64,000 nt of DNA from JBJMQS01 sp045802605 (GCA_045802605.1 JBJMQS010000036.1:248001-312000); one strand, 5' to 3'. Counted from the first letter of the stretch, positions 34,312-43,735 are shown. Numbers and translations: made by a program. Notes: generated by a model from the letters alone, not told the origin.

Positions 34312-35334
34312 TCAAACAATCAACATGGCATCGCCGTAGCTGAAAAACCGGTAGCGCTCAGCAATCGCAGTCTCGTAGGCCTGGCGTGTCAGGTCTTCGC
34401 CGGCAAACGCACTGACCATTAATAACAGAGTCGTTTGCGGCAGATGGAAATTCGTCATCAAACAATCGACCGTGCGAAACGTGTAAGGTGGCCGGATGAA
34501 CAAGTCGGTTTCCCCGGACCATGCGTTTAATGTTCCACTTTGCGACGCGGTTTCCAAGGTTCTTGCGCTTGTTGAGCCCACGGCCACCACGCGGCCCCCT
34601 CGCACTTTTATTTGCTGAACAGCCGCGACCGTGGTGGCGGGCACGGTGCACCATTCCTTGTGCATCACGTGCCGCTCGGGGTCGCTATCCTTCAGCGGTT
34701 GAAACGTGCCTAATCCGACATGCAGCGTTACATTGGCTCGCCGAACTCCTTTACCCTCCAATCGCTGCAGCAATTCGGGCGTGAAGTGTAGACCGGCGGT
34801 TGGCGCGGCCACTGATCCGGGCGCATTTGCAAAAACGGTTTGGTAATGTTCGCGGTCGCTGGGCTCATCGCGGCCCTTGCGGATATAGGGCGGCAATGGC
34901 ACATGGCCGTGCCGTCCCAACAATGTCACTGCGTCGCCATACGGATCTGGTTGAAATTTCCAGGGACGCCCCGGCGGTCGTTCAATTAATGTCAAAGACA
35001 GCGGACCTGGCTCAACATCGACTTGCTCGCCGACGTCCAATATTCCTCGCGTTTGGCTAAGCATTTCCCAGCAGCCATCGGCACTCGTGCCGAGATAGAG
35101 TCCTTCCCACTTACCACCGGTTTTGCTTCGCCGCCCTAAGAGACGCGCGGGCAAGACGCGCGTGTCGTTGATGACCAATAAGTCGTTGGGTGCCAGTAAC
35201 TCAGGCAAGTCGCGGACGTGTCGATGCTCAACGGCATTGCTGTCGCGACGAACTACCAGCAGTCGGGCCGCGTCGCGCGGCTCGGCCGGGTGTTGTGCAA
35301 TGAGTTCGGAAGGCAGTTCGTAATCCAGAAACAT
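34312..35334 (-). CDS. queA: S-adenosylmethionine:tRNA ribosyltransferase-isomerase QueA
   Basis: This 340-residue protein shows D-Y-E-L-P-S-E-L-I-A-Q-H-P at the start, N-D-T-R-V-L-P-A-R-L, V-A-A-P-T-A-G-L-H-F-T, L-H-V-G-L-G-T-F-Q-P, and T-N-F-H-L-P-Q-T-T-L-L near the end. All are QueA signatures. It transfers the ribosyl part of SAM to preQ1 in tRNA to make epoxyqueuosine. I place the start at ATG 35334, where the family begins; nine further codons are open upstream. It forms an operon with the small gene downstream. Confidence 0.96.
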   Translation of the reverse strand: MFLDYELPSELIAQHPAEPRDAARLLVVRRDSNAVEHRHVRDLPELLAPNDLLVINDTRVLPARLLGRRSKTGGKWEGLYLGTSADGCWEMLSQTRGILDVGEQVDVEPGPLSLTLIERPPGRPWKFQPDPYGDAVTLLGRHGHVPLPPYIRKGRDEPSDREHYQTVFANAPGSVAAPTAGLHFTPELLQRLEGKGVRRANVTLHVGLGTFQPLKDSDPERHVMHKEWCTVPATTVAAVQQIKVRGGRVVAVGSTSARTLETASQSGTLNAWSGETDLFIRPPYTFRTVDCLMTNFHLPQTTLLLMVSAFAGEDLTRQAYETAIAERYRFFSYGDAMLIV

Positions 35335-35339
35335 GCATT

Positions 35340-35873
35340 TCACTTGAACGCTTTGAGCCAATCGTCGAAGGCCGCCTTTTGCCCTTCGACCGTTTTCGAC
35401 GGACCAATCAGTTTGATGAAGTATGGTCCGTTGGGGCTCTGGAACATCACATTGATCGCGCGGAAATTCGGCTTGTCGCTCGATTTCGCATTCGGATCAG
35501 TCATGGAGCGAGAGACAAACGTTCCCTGGATGTCCAAGTACGTCACTTCAACATTGCCGACTTTGAATTCTTCGAGTTTGGTTTTTTCGGCTGGCGCGTC
35601 TTTGAACTGGCCCTTCCAACGCTGGAGGTTGGCCTTCTTGTCTCCGCCGCCACCCTTGCCGAAATACGACACCACGAGCTCGGCATCCTCCGGGTCGCCT
35701 TCGGCTTTGACGATGCGGAATTGCGCTTTGCGCATCGTGGACTTCACTTCTTCACGTTTCCACGCGGCCGGCGCTTTCGACTTGAGCCCGTCAATTTCGA
35801 CGACGTTGTCATCCGCCGCCGTCGCGACGCCAACGAATGTCATGGCGAACAGGGCTGCAAATATTCGTCGCAT
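35340..35873 (-). CDS. Small secreted protein of unknown function
   Basis: This 177-residue protein has a signal peptide (M-R-R-I-F-A-A-L-F-A-M-T, cleavage after A-T-A-A). The mature part carries a Gly-rich loop (G-K-G-G-G-G-D-K-K) and ends F-D-D-W-L-K-A-F-K. It resembles the short secreted proteins common in planctomycetes. Start 35873 is supported by GGAGGAAG eight bases upstream. It is between queA and a TPR gene on the same strand with tight spacing, so probably in the same operon. Confidence 0.7.
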   Translation of the reverse strand: MRRIFAALFAMTFVGVATAADDNVVEIDGLKSKAPAAWKREEVKSTMRKAQFRIVKAEGDPEDAELVVSYFGKGGGGDKKANLQRWKGQFKDAPAEKTKLEEFKVGNVEVTYLDIQGTFVSRSMTDPNAKSSDKPNFRAINVMFQSPNGPYFIKLIGPSKTVEGQKAAFDDWLKAFK

Positions 35874-35890
35874 GGATCTTCCTCCAAAGG

Positions 35891-36208
35891 TCATTCCACG
35901 ATAGCCAGCATTCCCTGCAACTCGCCAAGCGCGTGTAACTCGCCGGCTTTCTCGGCCGCGCGAATTCCATTCCGGAGCACCTCGGCCGCGTCGGTATCCC
36001 GGCCAAGTTTCTGCAACGCTTGGGCCAGCATCAGGTAGGTCGGGACATAGTCCGGCTGGCCTTGCGCAAGACTGGTGAACGTCGCAACCGCGGCCGCGGC
36101 ATCGCCGAGGCTCATTTGCTCCATGGCGAGCGCGTACTGCAAAAATGGGTCGCCCGGCTCGTTGGCCAGGAGCGATTGCAATTGTTGCAGCCTGGGTGAA
36201 TCGGCCAT
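35891..36208 (-). CDS. Small TPR protein
   Basis: This 105-residue soluble protein is made of about two and a half tetratricopeptide repeats: D-P-F-L-Q-Y-A-L-A-M-E-Q-M-S-L-G-D-A, then Y-V-P-T-Y-L-M-L-A-Q-A-L-Q-K-L-G-R-D-T-D-A-A, then a helical end. It probably acts as a protein-interaction adaptor. ATG 36208 is chosen because the TPR pattern begins right after it; the frame stays open upstream without similarity. First gene of the run leading to queA. Confidence 0.8.
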   Translation of the reverse strand: MADSPRLQQLQSLLANEPGDPFLQYALAMEQMSLGDAAAAVATFTSLAQGQPDYVPTYLMLAQALQKLGRDTDAAEVLRNGIRAAEKAGELHALGELQGMLAIVE

Positions 36209-36487
36209 CAAATGAAATCCTGCCCGGGCGGGTTTCTGTCGAGATAACCTACACATTTCGCCGACCCAAAGGCCAGTTCCTTGCGAAAACTCGCACAGCC
36301 GATACGACCGGAACAATCCGCAGGCTTCGTTCATCGGTACCGATCCGCACGTTGTGCCTGACAGGCAGCGGCCAAGGGCTTCCGTGGCAATGCACTTTCT
36401 TGTGGCTCTAGCGAGCCGAACGCCTTGGCCGAAATGACACACGAGCCATTGATCTGCCTCAGTGCATTCCGACCCCCGGAGGCTTCC

Positions 36488-37885
36488 ATGCGTCAGCCGC
36501 TCCGCCTGCGTGCCATCCCTTTGGTATGCCGACGGCCATTCGCGATGACGGCCGGCGCTCTCATCTGGAGCCTGGCGATTGCCGGGTCACCGGCCGTACG
36601 CGCCGGCGATTTCCCGAGCCCCGGCTTGCAGCTTCTGCCCAGCAATCCACGGCGCTCACCCATCGTTGATGTTGTGGAGCGCGTCCGCGGCGCGGTCGTG
36701 AACATCCACAGCGAGCGAACCGTTCACACGGCGCCCGAAGAAGTCTTCGCACATGGCTCCAACCGTGTCAACGGCATGGGCACGGGGATCATTGTCGATC
36801 CACGCGGCTACATCATCACCAACCACCATGTCATCGAAGATGTGCAACTCTTGCGCGTTCGCCTCGCCGATGGGAGCACATATCCCGCCAAGATCGTAGC
36901 CCGTGATCCGGAAACCGATTTGGCGCTTTTGAAAATCGAGCCAACCACTCCGCTCCAAGTCATGCCGGTCGGTACCGCGAGCGACCTGATGATCGGCGAG
37001 ACCGTGATCGCGATTGGCAACGCCTTCGGCTACGAGCACACGGTGACGATGGGCATCGTCAGTGCGACCAAGCGCGACGTCACGCTGAACAAAGAGATCA
37101 GCTACAAGCAATTGATTCAGACTGACGCCAGCATCAACCCTGGCAACTCGGGCGGACCGCTCATCAACATGTACGGTGAGTTGATCGGCGTGAACGTCGC
37201 GATTCGAGCCGGCGCTCAAGGTATTGGCTTCGCAATTCCCGTCGATCAGATGATCCACGTGGCGGCCGATATGATCAGTGGCCGGAAACGGTTTCAATCG
37301 CTGCACAGTCTCGTGTTGCAGGACCGCGTCGAGCCGGGTTCGAGCCCTGCGATTCGCAGCTTGGTGGTCGATCAAACTGAAATTGTGTCGCAAGCTTCCA
37401 CATTAGGTTTGCAACGCGGCGATGTGATCACACGGGTGGACGATCAGAAGATCACCAACTCGCTCGAATTCGAGCGTGCCCTTTTAGGTCGCAAGCCCGG
37501 TGAGAAGGTTGTGCTGGCGGTGTCGCGCGACGGTGCCGAGCGGCCTGCGGAATTGGTGCTGTCGAGCCAAGAACGATCGTCGTCCCCGACAGACGTGGTT
37601 TGGAAGAAACTAGGCCTGAAACTGGCACCTTCGGCAGCGGAGTCGGTAACCCGGGTCAACAACCAATTTCGCGGCGGCTTAACAGTGGTCGATGTGTCTA
37701 CCGAAGGGCCGGCTGCTCGCTCAGGGATTCAGCGTGGCGATATCCTGATTGGCTTGCATCAGTGGGAAACGCTGACAATCGACAATGTGGTCTACGTTTT
37801 GAACCACCCGGACGGGGCGTCGTTCGGACCACTCAAGTACTTCGTCATTCACTCCGGCGAAGTGCGAAAGGGCACGCTGAAATAA
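36488..37885 (+). CDS. HtrA/DegP-type serine protease with two PDZ domains
   Basis: This 465-residue protein starts at ATG 36488 (CGGAGG upstream) with a signal sequence (residues 18-39). The trypsin-like domain has the triad H114 (T-N-H-H-V), D144 (E-T-D-L-A-L-L-K) and S221 (P-G-N-S-G-G-P-L). Two PDZ domains follow: L-G-L-Q-R-G-D-V-I-T-R-V-D near residue 310 and A-A-R-S-G-I-Q-R-G-D-I-L-I-G near residue 415. It should degrade or refold damaged proteins outside the cytoplasm. Single gene, convergent with the PP2C gene. Confidence 0.94.
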   Translation: MRQPLRLRAIPLVCRRPFAMTAGALIWSLAIAGSPAVRAGDFPSPGLQLLPSNPRRSPIVDVVERVRGAVVNIHSERTVHTAPEEVFAHGSNRVNGMGTGIIVDPRGYIITNHHVIEDVQLLRVRLADGSTYPAKIVARDPETDLALLKIEPTTPLQVMPVGTASDLMIGETVIAIGNAFGYEHTVTMGIVSATKRDVTLNKEISYKQLIQTDASINPGNSGGPLINMYGELIGVNVAIRAGAQGIGFAIPVDQMIHVAADMISGRKRFQSLHSLVLQDRVEPGSSPAIRSLVVDQTEIVSQASTLGLQRGDVITRVDDQKITNSLEFERALLGRKPGEKVVLAVSRDGAERPAELVLSSQERSSSPTDVVWKKLGLKLAPSAAESVTRVNNQFRGGLTVVDVSTEGPAARSGIQRGDILIGLHQWETLTIDNVVYVLNHPDGASFGPLKYFVIHSGEVRKGTLK

Positions 37886-37888
37886 CGA

Positions 37889-39181
37889 TCAACCGTGCTT
37901 GTCCCAAACTGGTGAGAACACTTCCTCTTTGTGCCGTAGCTGATTGAAGCGGCGTACCAGAGCGTGCATCACCCGGCAATGAGCACGGAACGACTCGGTG
38001 AGCTTGCCAGCCGCGCGTTGTGCGATGGCTTCGTCAAATTGCGATTTCACTTCCGCGAGTGCATCGCCGCGATCCGATTCTGGCAACCGTTCGCGCACGG
38101 AATCCTCGGCCAGCACCAATTTGTCGATGAGGGCCGGCTCCACGGGGCAGGGGATTCGAGCATACACATGCAATGGCCGTGGCTCATCCGACTGCTCAGC
38201 TTGCGATGCAAATGTGCGCGATTGAACCAGCAGCCCGCCCAAGCCGATGGCGACGGCCGCCGCCGCGAGTGAGAAAGCCGCCGCACCGCCCGGCCAATGT
38301 AATGCGAACAGTGCCAGCGCGAAAATTCCCAAAACGATGCCAACCAAAAGTGCGGTGAGGGGCCAATGTTTGCGAATGGGCTCAAATGGCGAGCGAGTCG
38401 GCTTACTCGCGGGCAGGGGTTCCGGATCGCCGCTCAACCGCGCGATCAGCACCGTCACGTTGTCCGGCCCACCACGCAGATTCGCCAACTCGACGAGAAA
38501 CTCGCACGCTTCTGCCGCAGGCAGCGACGCGAGAATGGCGCCAATCTCGTAGTCGGATAGTTGGCCGGACAATCCGTCGCTGCACAGCAAAAACGTGTCG
38601 CCCGGTTTGAGCGGGTGCGGCCCTTCGATGTCCACTTCCACAAATGCTTCCGGACCGAGCGAGCGCAGTATGACATTCGACTTGATACCGTGCAATTGGT
38701 CCGGCCGAATTCCTTGACGGCGGGCGATCTCCCAGACGGCCGAATGATCGAAGGTCAATTGCTCGAGTAAGCCATCGCGCAAACGATAGACTCGGCTATC
38801 GCCCACGTGGGCCACCCAGGCTCCCTCGGGCCGCAGCCAGAGTGCGGATGCTGTGGTGCCCAGGCCGCGAAACTCCGGATTCTCTTGTCCAATGGAATGA
38901 ATACCGGCGTTCGCTTCGGCGTACGATTTACGCAAGGCGTTCGCAGGTCCATCGTGAGAGTATTTCGAGACGAGATGCGGAATATCACGGGCGGCCTTGG
39001 CCGACGCTTTTTCACCGACCGCGTGGCCTCCCATTCCATCCGCCACCACGAACAAATGGCCATGCTCGCGCCAGCGCGATTCATCGGGAGCGATCGAGAC
39101 GCCAAAGGCGTCCTGATTGTGACTTCGGCGAATGCCGACGTCGGTACGGGCACAGTTTTCGAGCAATTCGAAACCGATCAC
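37889..39181 (-). CDS. PP2C-type protein phosphatase with membrane anchor
   Basis: In this 430-residue protein, residues 10-250 form a PPM/PP2C domain with metal-binding motifs V-G-I-R-R-S-H-N-Q-D, V-A-D-G-M-G-G-H, G-T-T-A-S-A, H-V-G-D-S-R, L-C-S-D-G-L-S and G-G-P-D-N-V-T-V. Two transmembrane helices follow (about 270-290 and 295-318), then a roughly 110-residue helical C-terminal domain. It would dephosphorylate Ser/Thr-phosphorylated proteins, probably opposing an Hanks-type kinase encoded elsewhere. It converges on the HtrA gene with a 3-bp gap. Confidence 0.93.
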   Translation of the reverse strand: MIGFELLENCARTDVGIRRSHNQDAFGVSIAPDESRWREHGHLFVVADGMGGHAVGEKASAKAARDIPHLVSKYSHDGPANALRKSYAEANAGIHSIGQENPEFRGLGTTASALWLRPEGAWVAHVGDSRVYRLRDGLLEQLTFDHSAVWEIARRQGIRPDQLHGIKSNVILRSLGPEAFVEVDIEGPHPLKPGDTFLLCSDGLSGQLSDYEIGAILASLPAAEACEFLVELANLRGGPDNVTVLIARLSGDPEPLPASKPTRSPFEPIRKHWPLTALLVGIVLGIFALALFALHWPGGAAAFSLAAAAVAIGLGGLLVQSRTFASQAEQSDEPRPLHVYARIPCPVEPALIDKLVLAEDSVRERLPESDRGDALAEVKSQFDEAIAQRAAGKLTESFRAHCRVMHALVRRFNQLRHKEEVFSPVWDKHG

Positions 39182-39324
39182 ATCGGTCCCCAGGGCCTTG
39201 GCATGGCGATGTCATCTCGGCATCGCGTTTTGAAGATTATCGGCGGTCAGGCGATGGCCCGCAAGGCGGGGGCGCGTCACAGTGCCCCTGTCGGCGGCAA
39301 AATGGGCCGAAACCGCACGCATCC

Positions 39325-39350
39325 TATGCCCGGCGTCCGTGCCGGGCATA
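39325..39350. repeat. Short hairpin TATGCCCGGC / GCCGGGCATA
   Basis: A 10-bp perfect stem with a six-base loop lies between the PP2C start and tRNA-Asn. No T-tract follows on either strand, so it is not an obvious terminator. The GCCCGG...CCGGGC core looks like a small interspersed palindrome. Confidence 0.6.
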
Positions 39351-39428
39351 GCCGCCGAACCAAAACGGCCCGCGTCACGTCCCTTGCAGCAGCCCGGGTA
39401 TGCACTTATAAAACAGAGTTGTCGCTGA

Positions 39429-39500
39429 TCCCCTGTAGCTCAGCGGTAGAGCAGCCGGCTGTTAACCGGCGGGTCGTAGGTTCGAATCCTACCGGGGGAG
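39429..39500 (+). tRNA. tRNA-Asn (anticodon GUU)
   Basis: A full cloverleaf is present. Acceptor stem 39429-39435 pairs with 39493-39499 (one G-T pair), D-arm GCTC/GAGC, anticodon stem GCCGG/CCGGC with loop CTGTTAA (anticodon GTT at 39461-39463), and T-arm GTAGG/CCTAC with TTCGAAT. The discriminator is G39500. CCA is not encoded. The accessory region begins directly after it. Confidence 0.97.
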
Positions 39501-39991
39501 ATCGATTTTCAACGAGCGGACCTACGGTTCCAAGAGTTAACGGGCGACGCCAGAATCTCGTGGTTCTTGCTCGCCTCATTTTCCCCCTTTCTTTGCAGTA
39601 TTCCCAAACGTGGCGCGTTAACCAAAACCTCTCCCAATGTTCGAGAGATCGACCGGGGTGCGGTCGTAACCCCCGGTTCTCGACTGCACACCGCGCGTAA
39701 CACATGCGGAATCTCTCGCTCTCTCAATTAACAATCCCCGCGAGTTAACAGCCGATGACCTGCTAGTTAACAAAGGTCTCCAGATTTCGGACTGGGGCAA
39801 GCGCAAGACTTTTGAGGCAGCATGAGTTCTGCCTAAAGGTTCCCTGCAACCAAAATTCTGCACTCAACGGATGACTGAGTGACCTTTTTAAGGACGAGTC
39901 GCTTTCCTTACGGGAACCTAGGGCGATGCCGAAGGCTGACCAACTCAGGCCGTTCGCCTGAAGAGGTGATGGAGGTGGATGAGTTTGCATC
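39501..39991. other. Gene-free stretch with clustered GTTAAC hexamers
   Basis: I see no supportable gene in these 490 bases. The hexamer GTTAAC occurs at 39536, 39618, 39744 and 39765, in addition to the copy in the tRNA anticodon arm at 39461. One 6-mer would be expected about once in 4 kb. The stretch separates the core region from the accessory region. Confidence 0.5.
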
Positions 39992-41005
39992 TCATACTGA
40001 GGGTGCGCCTGTGCCATCGACACAATTTTGAAAGAGTTCTGACATGGGCGACACAGTAATATTGCCAGATGGCTTCAGGAGTCGTTCGTCCGGGAGTGAA
40101 CGCATGAAGGACAAAGGCTGAAACAAACGCCACTCGGCGGACCGATCTTGTTTCGTGTGTGCTTGCGTCTGGAATTCCGTTTCCCACATGTCGCGGGAAT
40201 TAAACCAAACGCCCCGCATTGCGAACGAAAAGGCCTGCGGCTCGCTCGTACATGAACGATTCACGCAAAAATCGTATGGCAGGAGATCTGACGTGACGAA
40301 CAATGGTTGGGTGATTACGGCACGCGCCACACGAACTTTGTCAATGGACATTTCCGCAAATGTGGAAAAACTCTCGTCGAGAGTCATTGTCAGGCGCAAA
40401 TACCGCGGTTCGGCAAGATTCATCGTTCGGTCAGAAGTCATTGTCACGCTATTACCCTGGGCGCCGACGGCTTGGAATTCCAGCTTTCCACAACGGTCCA
40501 TGAAAAGGCCCCATTTTATTCTAGTTTCAGGAATGGACGCCTCAAACAATACCGCTCGGTTGGCGGGGAGAACAGGCACTGCGAAATCGAAGTGAAGCTC
40601 CCAGTCAAGCAAACTGCTGAATAGATGATGTCCCACGCGGAGAACTGCACGAGCAATTTCAAGCAATACCCAAGCGAAGAAATTCACTCCTTTGACGTCC
40701 CCAAAGACTAGTGAGTTAGCGAATTCGGGTGGAATCGAAGGAGAATAGTGCGCCCCTCCATTCTTGTTTGCAAAACAGTCAATGACTTCTGCAACGGAAA
40801 AGGACCTTCCGTTTAAAGACAGCATTTTGTGGTCAAGAAACTCATTCAAGGAAATTGGCTTGTGGCCGGGAAACTGCGGATGTACCGAGGCGCCCTGGTC
40901 AAAAACTCTGTCCGACCAAAAAAGCGTTCTCCGAAATAGTTGCATCGGTATTCCTTCTGACGTGATGTCCAGGGTGCTGTCCACAACTATCAGGTTGCAG
41001 TGCAT
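39992..41005 (-). CDS. Unknown protein, 337 residues
   Basis: I do not recognise this protein. It is soluble, has many aromatic residues and beta-strand-like segments (W-E-L-H-F-D-F-A-V-P-V-L, Y-L-R-L-T-M-T-L-D, A-F-S-F-A-M-R-G-V-W-F), and has no signal peptide. Two starts are possible: ATG 41005, or ATG 40945, which has AGAAGGA seven bases upstream. Codon use and base composition are more AT-rich than in the core genes, as in the rest of this region. It lies immediately 3' of the IS-type transposase gene on the same strand. Confidence 0.6.
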   Translation of the reverse strand: MHCNLIVVDSTLDITSEGIPMQLFRRTLFWSDRVFDQGASVHPQFPGHKPISLNEFLDHKMLSLNGRSFSVAEVIDCFANKNGGAHYSPSIPPEFANSLVFGDVKGVNFFAWVLLEIARAVLRVGHHLFSSLLDWELHFDFAVPVLPANRAVLFEASIPETRIKWGLFMDRCGKLEFQAVGAQGNSVTMTSDRTMNLAEPRYLRLTMTLDESFSTFAEMSIDKVRVARAVITQPLFVTSDLLPYDFCVNRSCTSEPQAFSFAMRGVWFNSRDMWETEFQTQAHTKQDRSAEWRLFQPLSFMRSLPDERLLKPSGNITVSPMSELFQNCVDGTGAPSV

Positions 41006-41080
41006 GTCCGAGCAATTTGGCGCAGATAGGTGCGCAACTCTCCCTTGCGCACGGGAGTTCCCATCGCGGCAATCAGGGGG

Positions 41081-42133
41081 CTAACCGGCACGCCGATAAC
41101 TTTTTAGCAACCCGCCGAGTCGTTCGGCGCTGAATACTGAGGTATCGACCTTCAAGGTGGTGGTAGGCGGATCGAGACCTGAGAGCGGCCGATTTCCCAG
41201 CGCTTGATGTGGCCGATCTTGGTTGTAGTAGGCTTCGAACTCGGTGCACAACCATCGCAGGTGAGCTTCGCCAAACACCGTGAAATGATCAAAGCACTCT
41301 TGTTGAACGGTCTGGATGACCCGCTCGCAATAGGCATTGAGGTTGGGCGCGACAGGACCCAGACGACGCACGTCCACTCCCTCGGATTGAAAAATCGCGT
41401 CAAAGGCCCTGGAAAAACTCGTGTCATGATCGTGAACGAGATGGCCTACCTCCAAGCCAACTTGCTCGCAATGGAGAGTGTAGTTTCGTGCCTGCTGCGT
41501 CACCCAGGCCGTATTCGGATTGGCCGTCGCTCCGACTATGCGCAGCCGGCGAGTGCCTATGTGGAGAAACACCAGCACAAAGAAGTCGACCGGACCGCGC
41601 AGCGTCCACACCTTCTGGGTGAAGAAGTCGCAGGCATGAAGCGTCTTGGCATGACGAGTGAGCCAATCCGCCCAGCTGCCGCGACCTTGTTTCGGACCCG
41701 GATCAAACCCGCCTTGCTTCAGGATGTTGATCACCGTCGTGCGAGATATGCGAATCCCCAGTTTCTTGAGTTCTCCGAGAATACGGGTGTAGCCCCATTG
41801 GTTCTCCTCCGCCAAGCGGAGGACGAGCTGGCGCACGGGAGTGGCGGTCGGGGTGCGACCAAGTTTTCGACGTACCGTCTTTGCCAAGGGCTGTGCCAAC
41901 CACCGCCGCATCGTTCGCGCCGATACAATCCCGATGATCTGATTGATAATGGAGCCCAGTGGTCGGGCCAGTTTGACCAATCGCCGCTGCTCGCTAGGAG
42001 TAACCACCAGACGTTTAGGCAGCCGCGCTCGAAGGATCCGGTTTTCCTGCTTCAAATATTCGACCATCTGAGCCAGTTGGCGATCGGTGGCCGAAGCCAG
42101 TAAGAGGAAGAAGGCTTGGACGAGCTTTGTCAT
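41081..42133 (-). CDS. IS transposase with integrase (rve) core
   Basis: This 350-residue protein has an N-terminal helix-turn-helix part (E-N-R-I-L-R-A-R-L...L-A-R-P-L-G). It has a W-G-Y-T-R-I-L-G-E-L segment and a DDE integrase core: Asp in H-A-C-D-F-F-T, Asp in L-V-H-D-H-D-T-S-F, and Glu in N-A-Y-C-E-R-V-I-Q-T. The C-terminus has the usual Y-N-x-D-R-P-H-Q-A-L motif. It resembles the stand-alone integrase-core transposases of the IS3/IS481 superfamily. All three catalytic residues are present, so it could be active. I could not find convincing terminal inverted repeats or a target duplication; a weak similarity between 41083-41101 and the inverse of 42171-42189 is not enough. Confidence 0.85.
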   Translation of the reverse strand: MTKLVQAFFLLLASATDRQLAQMVEYLKQENRILRARLPKRLVVTPSEQRRLVKLARPLGSIINQIIGIVSARTMRRWLAQPLAKTVRRKLGRTPTATPVRQLVLRLAEENQWGYTRILGELKKLGIRISRTTVINILKQGGFDPGPKQGRGSWADWLTRHAKTLHACDFFTQKVWTLRGPVDFFVLVFLHIGTRRLRIVGATANPNTAWVTQQARNYTLHCEQVGLEVGHLVHDHDTSFSRAFDAIFQSEGVDVRRLGPVAPNLNAYCERVIQTVQQECFDHFTVFGEAHLRWLCTEFEAYYNQDRPHQALGNRPLSGLDPPTTTLKVDTSVFSAERLGGLLKSYRRAG

Positions 42134-42446
42134 ACATTGGGCCTGAAAACAGCAACCGGATCGAATGGTGGTCAGAGATTATGCACACCGGCCGAACTCA
42201 CTCACCACAGCACTCACACCGTTTGGCTGGCGGCGTGGGGAATTGAATTGGAACTGATTACGCTTCGGGGATTAGGGCTGGCGAACATCAGCCGGTCGGT
42301 CAGCTCGTTCGAGACGGTTTGCGAACACGTTTAGCGCGCGCATTCGGAGAGAGATGTGCTGCGGCCAGGGAAGGGTGTGAGGGAAGTAAGGAAGGGAACT
42401 CAAGCTCTCGCGCGCCTGTTAACTCATGCCATGACTCCCAAGAGCT

Positions 42447-42594
42447 CCCCAGTGGATGATCCATCTCACGGAGAAACCCGTCGAATTGGCGGAACGCGCC
42501 ATCGAGTATTCCTCGCAGCCCGGCGAGAACGTGCTGGATCTCTTCGGCGGCAGTGGCAGCACGCTGATTGCGGCTGAACGCACCAAGCGGCCGC
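42447..42594 (+). pseudogene. DNA methyltransferase C-terminal fragment
   Basis: The encoded peptide reads H-L-T-E-K-P-V-E-L-A-E-R-A-I-E, then N-V-L-D-L-F-G-G-S-G-S-T-L-I-A-A-E. This is the catalytic-end signature of N6/N4 DNA methylases (T-E-K-P and SAM-binding D-x-F-x-G-S-G). Sequence before and after is not methylase-like: the similarity stops at about 42594 where the family would continue with its final helix. It is a relic of a restriction or phage-type methylase. The 42134-42446 and 42595-43000 stretches hold no gene that I can support. Confidence 0.75.
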
Positions 42595-43000
42595 ACATCA
42601 TTGCTCAAACAGGCTCGGATGTCCTCCGACGAAAACACCGCATCGATCGTATCTTCGAACGAGCAACAGTGCGAGAATGGCGACTTCATTTGCTTACTCC
42701 ACCCCAGGCAGCATTTTCTACTTTAACGCGTCAGCCATTCCGAGGCAGTCCTAGCGAAACAAGATAACACAGGCTGAATCCAATTCGAACCTTTTCATAC
42801 CTGATTTCCAATTCAGCCGAAAACGCAGGTTAACAGGTACCTCGCCCGCGAGGGGGTTCAAATTCCGACAGGTTTACAACGGCCGGTTTGACGGCTTGCA
42901 TTCGCTCGAATGGTTAGATGCGTCGCGAGCAGGGACATCCGTATGGGACTCTGTCTGAGATTGACCGTTTGCCCCAAAGGTCGCCGGTCGGCCTCAAAAG

Positions 43001-43348
43001 TCAAAACCAGCGGCGAAAAACAAATTGAAGTTCAGCCCACCATCGTTCCATTCGGCCACATTCGTAAACCAACGCAGGCTGGCTCACGCACCCTTGGTCA
43101 TCGAAATAAACCAATACGTTACCATCAGTAAGTTCCCAGCGTAGCAGTCCGGGATATTGGAGCGGGCTAGGGTACTCGAAATTTGGCTGTCCGAGAATCT
43201 CTATTGCACGATCTCTTGTGTCCCGCTCCCGAATGAACCGCGCATCTCGCACCGATATGCTTCTCGGGCCGAAAAGGACGAGCCAGCCGACCACGCACAG
43301 CGGCAACAGAATGCCCAGAACGATAACCCGTCGCCGCGTCAGCTTCAC
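43001..43348 (-). CDS. SmpA/BamE-like small membrane protein, copy A
   Basis: This 115-residue protein has the N-terminus M-K-L-T-R-R-R-V-I followed by one transmembrane helix (residues 9-27). A short periplasmic domain of the A-I-E-I-L-G-Q-P type follows, equivalent to the V-x-x-L-L-G-x-P motif of SmpA/OmlA (BamE) proteins. There is no lipobox Cys, so it is membrane-anchored rather than a lipoprotein. GTG start. The upstream sequence GGGGTGAG before it is shared with copies C and D. A small membrane protein (43388-43588) precedes it. Family placement is by motif only. Confidence 0.65.
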   Translation of the reverse strand: MKLTRRRVIVLGILLPLCVVGWLVLFGPRSISVRDARFIRERDTRDRAIEILGQPNFEYPSPLQYPGLLRWELTDGNVLVYFDDQGCVSQPALVYECGRMERWWAELQFVFRRWF

Positions 43349-43387
43349 GGCTCACCCCTCGCGAAGGAAATAATAGACCTGACTCAC

Positions 43388-43588
43388 CTAGCTTTGGGGC
43401 GGCTGATTTTTGTAAGCCCGATGCAAGAGGAACATAGCTACGGTCGGACTGATCATAAGGACGAGGATGACGCACCAGGCCAATCGCTTTTCCGGACGGA
43501 CGATGATTTGGTAGATGGTGTACGGATACGTGGGCAGAACCACCACAAACCACAAAACGTAGAGATGCAGCGGCAAAGGTTGCCTCAC
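43388..43588 (-). CDS. Small two-helix membrane protein paired with copy A
   Basis: This 66-residue protein starts at GTG 43588 with GGGAGG upstream. It has two transmembrane helices (about residues 9-26 and 36-55) and a short polar tail. Unknown family. It lies 40 bp upstream of copy A on the same strand, the same arrangement seen for the tiny membrane proteins before copies C and D. Confidence 0.55.
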   Translation of the reverse strand: MRQPLPLHLYVLWFVVVLPTYPYTIYQIIVRPEKRLAWCVILVLMISPTVAMFLLHRAYKNQPPQS

Positions 43589-43735
43589 GTTGCCTCCCGT
43601 TTCTTCGCGGCCTGCTAGCGATTGTCTCATGGGCCGGGGAGCGGGGCAAGGGATGGCTTTGCACACACCGAATCGCCTGCACCACGATTCCGAACCCTGC
43701 ACAACGAATCGGGTATTCTGTGCAAGTCAGTGAGT

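Noticed and set aside
41040..42200. Terminal inverted repeats of the integrase-core IS
   Set aside because: Weak similarity of about 18 bases with gaps between the two flanks and no clear target duplication, so the element ends are not reported.
42116..42334. A 72-codon open frame upstream of the IS transposase
   Set aside because: No ribosome site, no domain-like content, and it overlaps the transposase 5' end.
42840..42890. tRNA-like sequence (GGGGGTTCAAATTCCGAC)
   Set aside because: Only a T-arm-like stretch is present. No acceptor, D- or anticodon stems can be paired.
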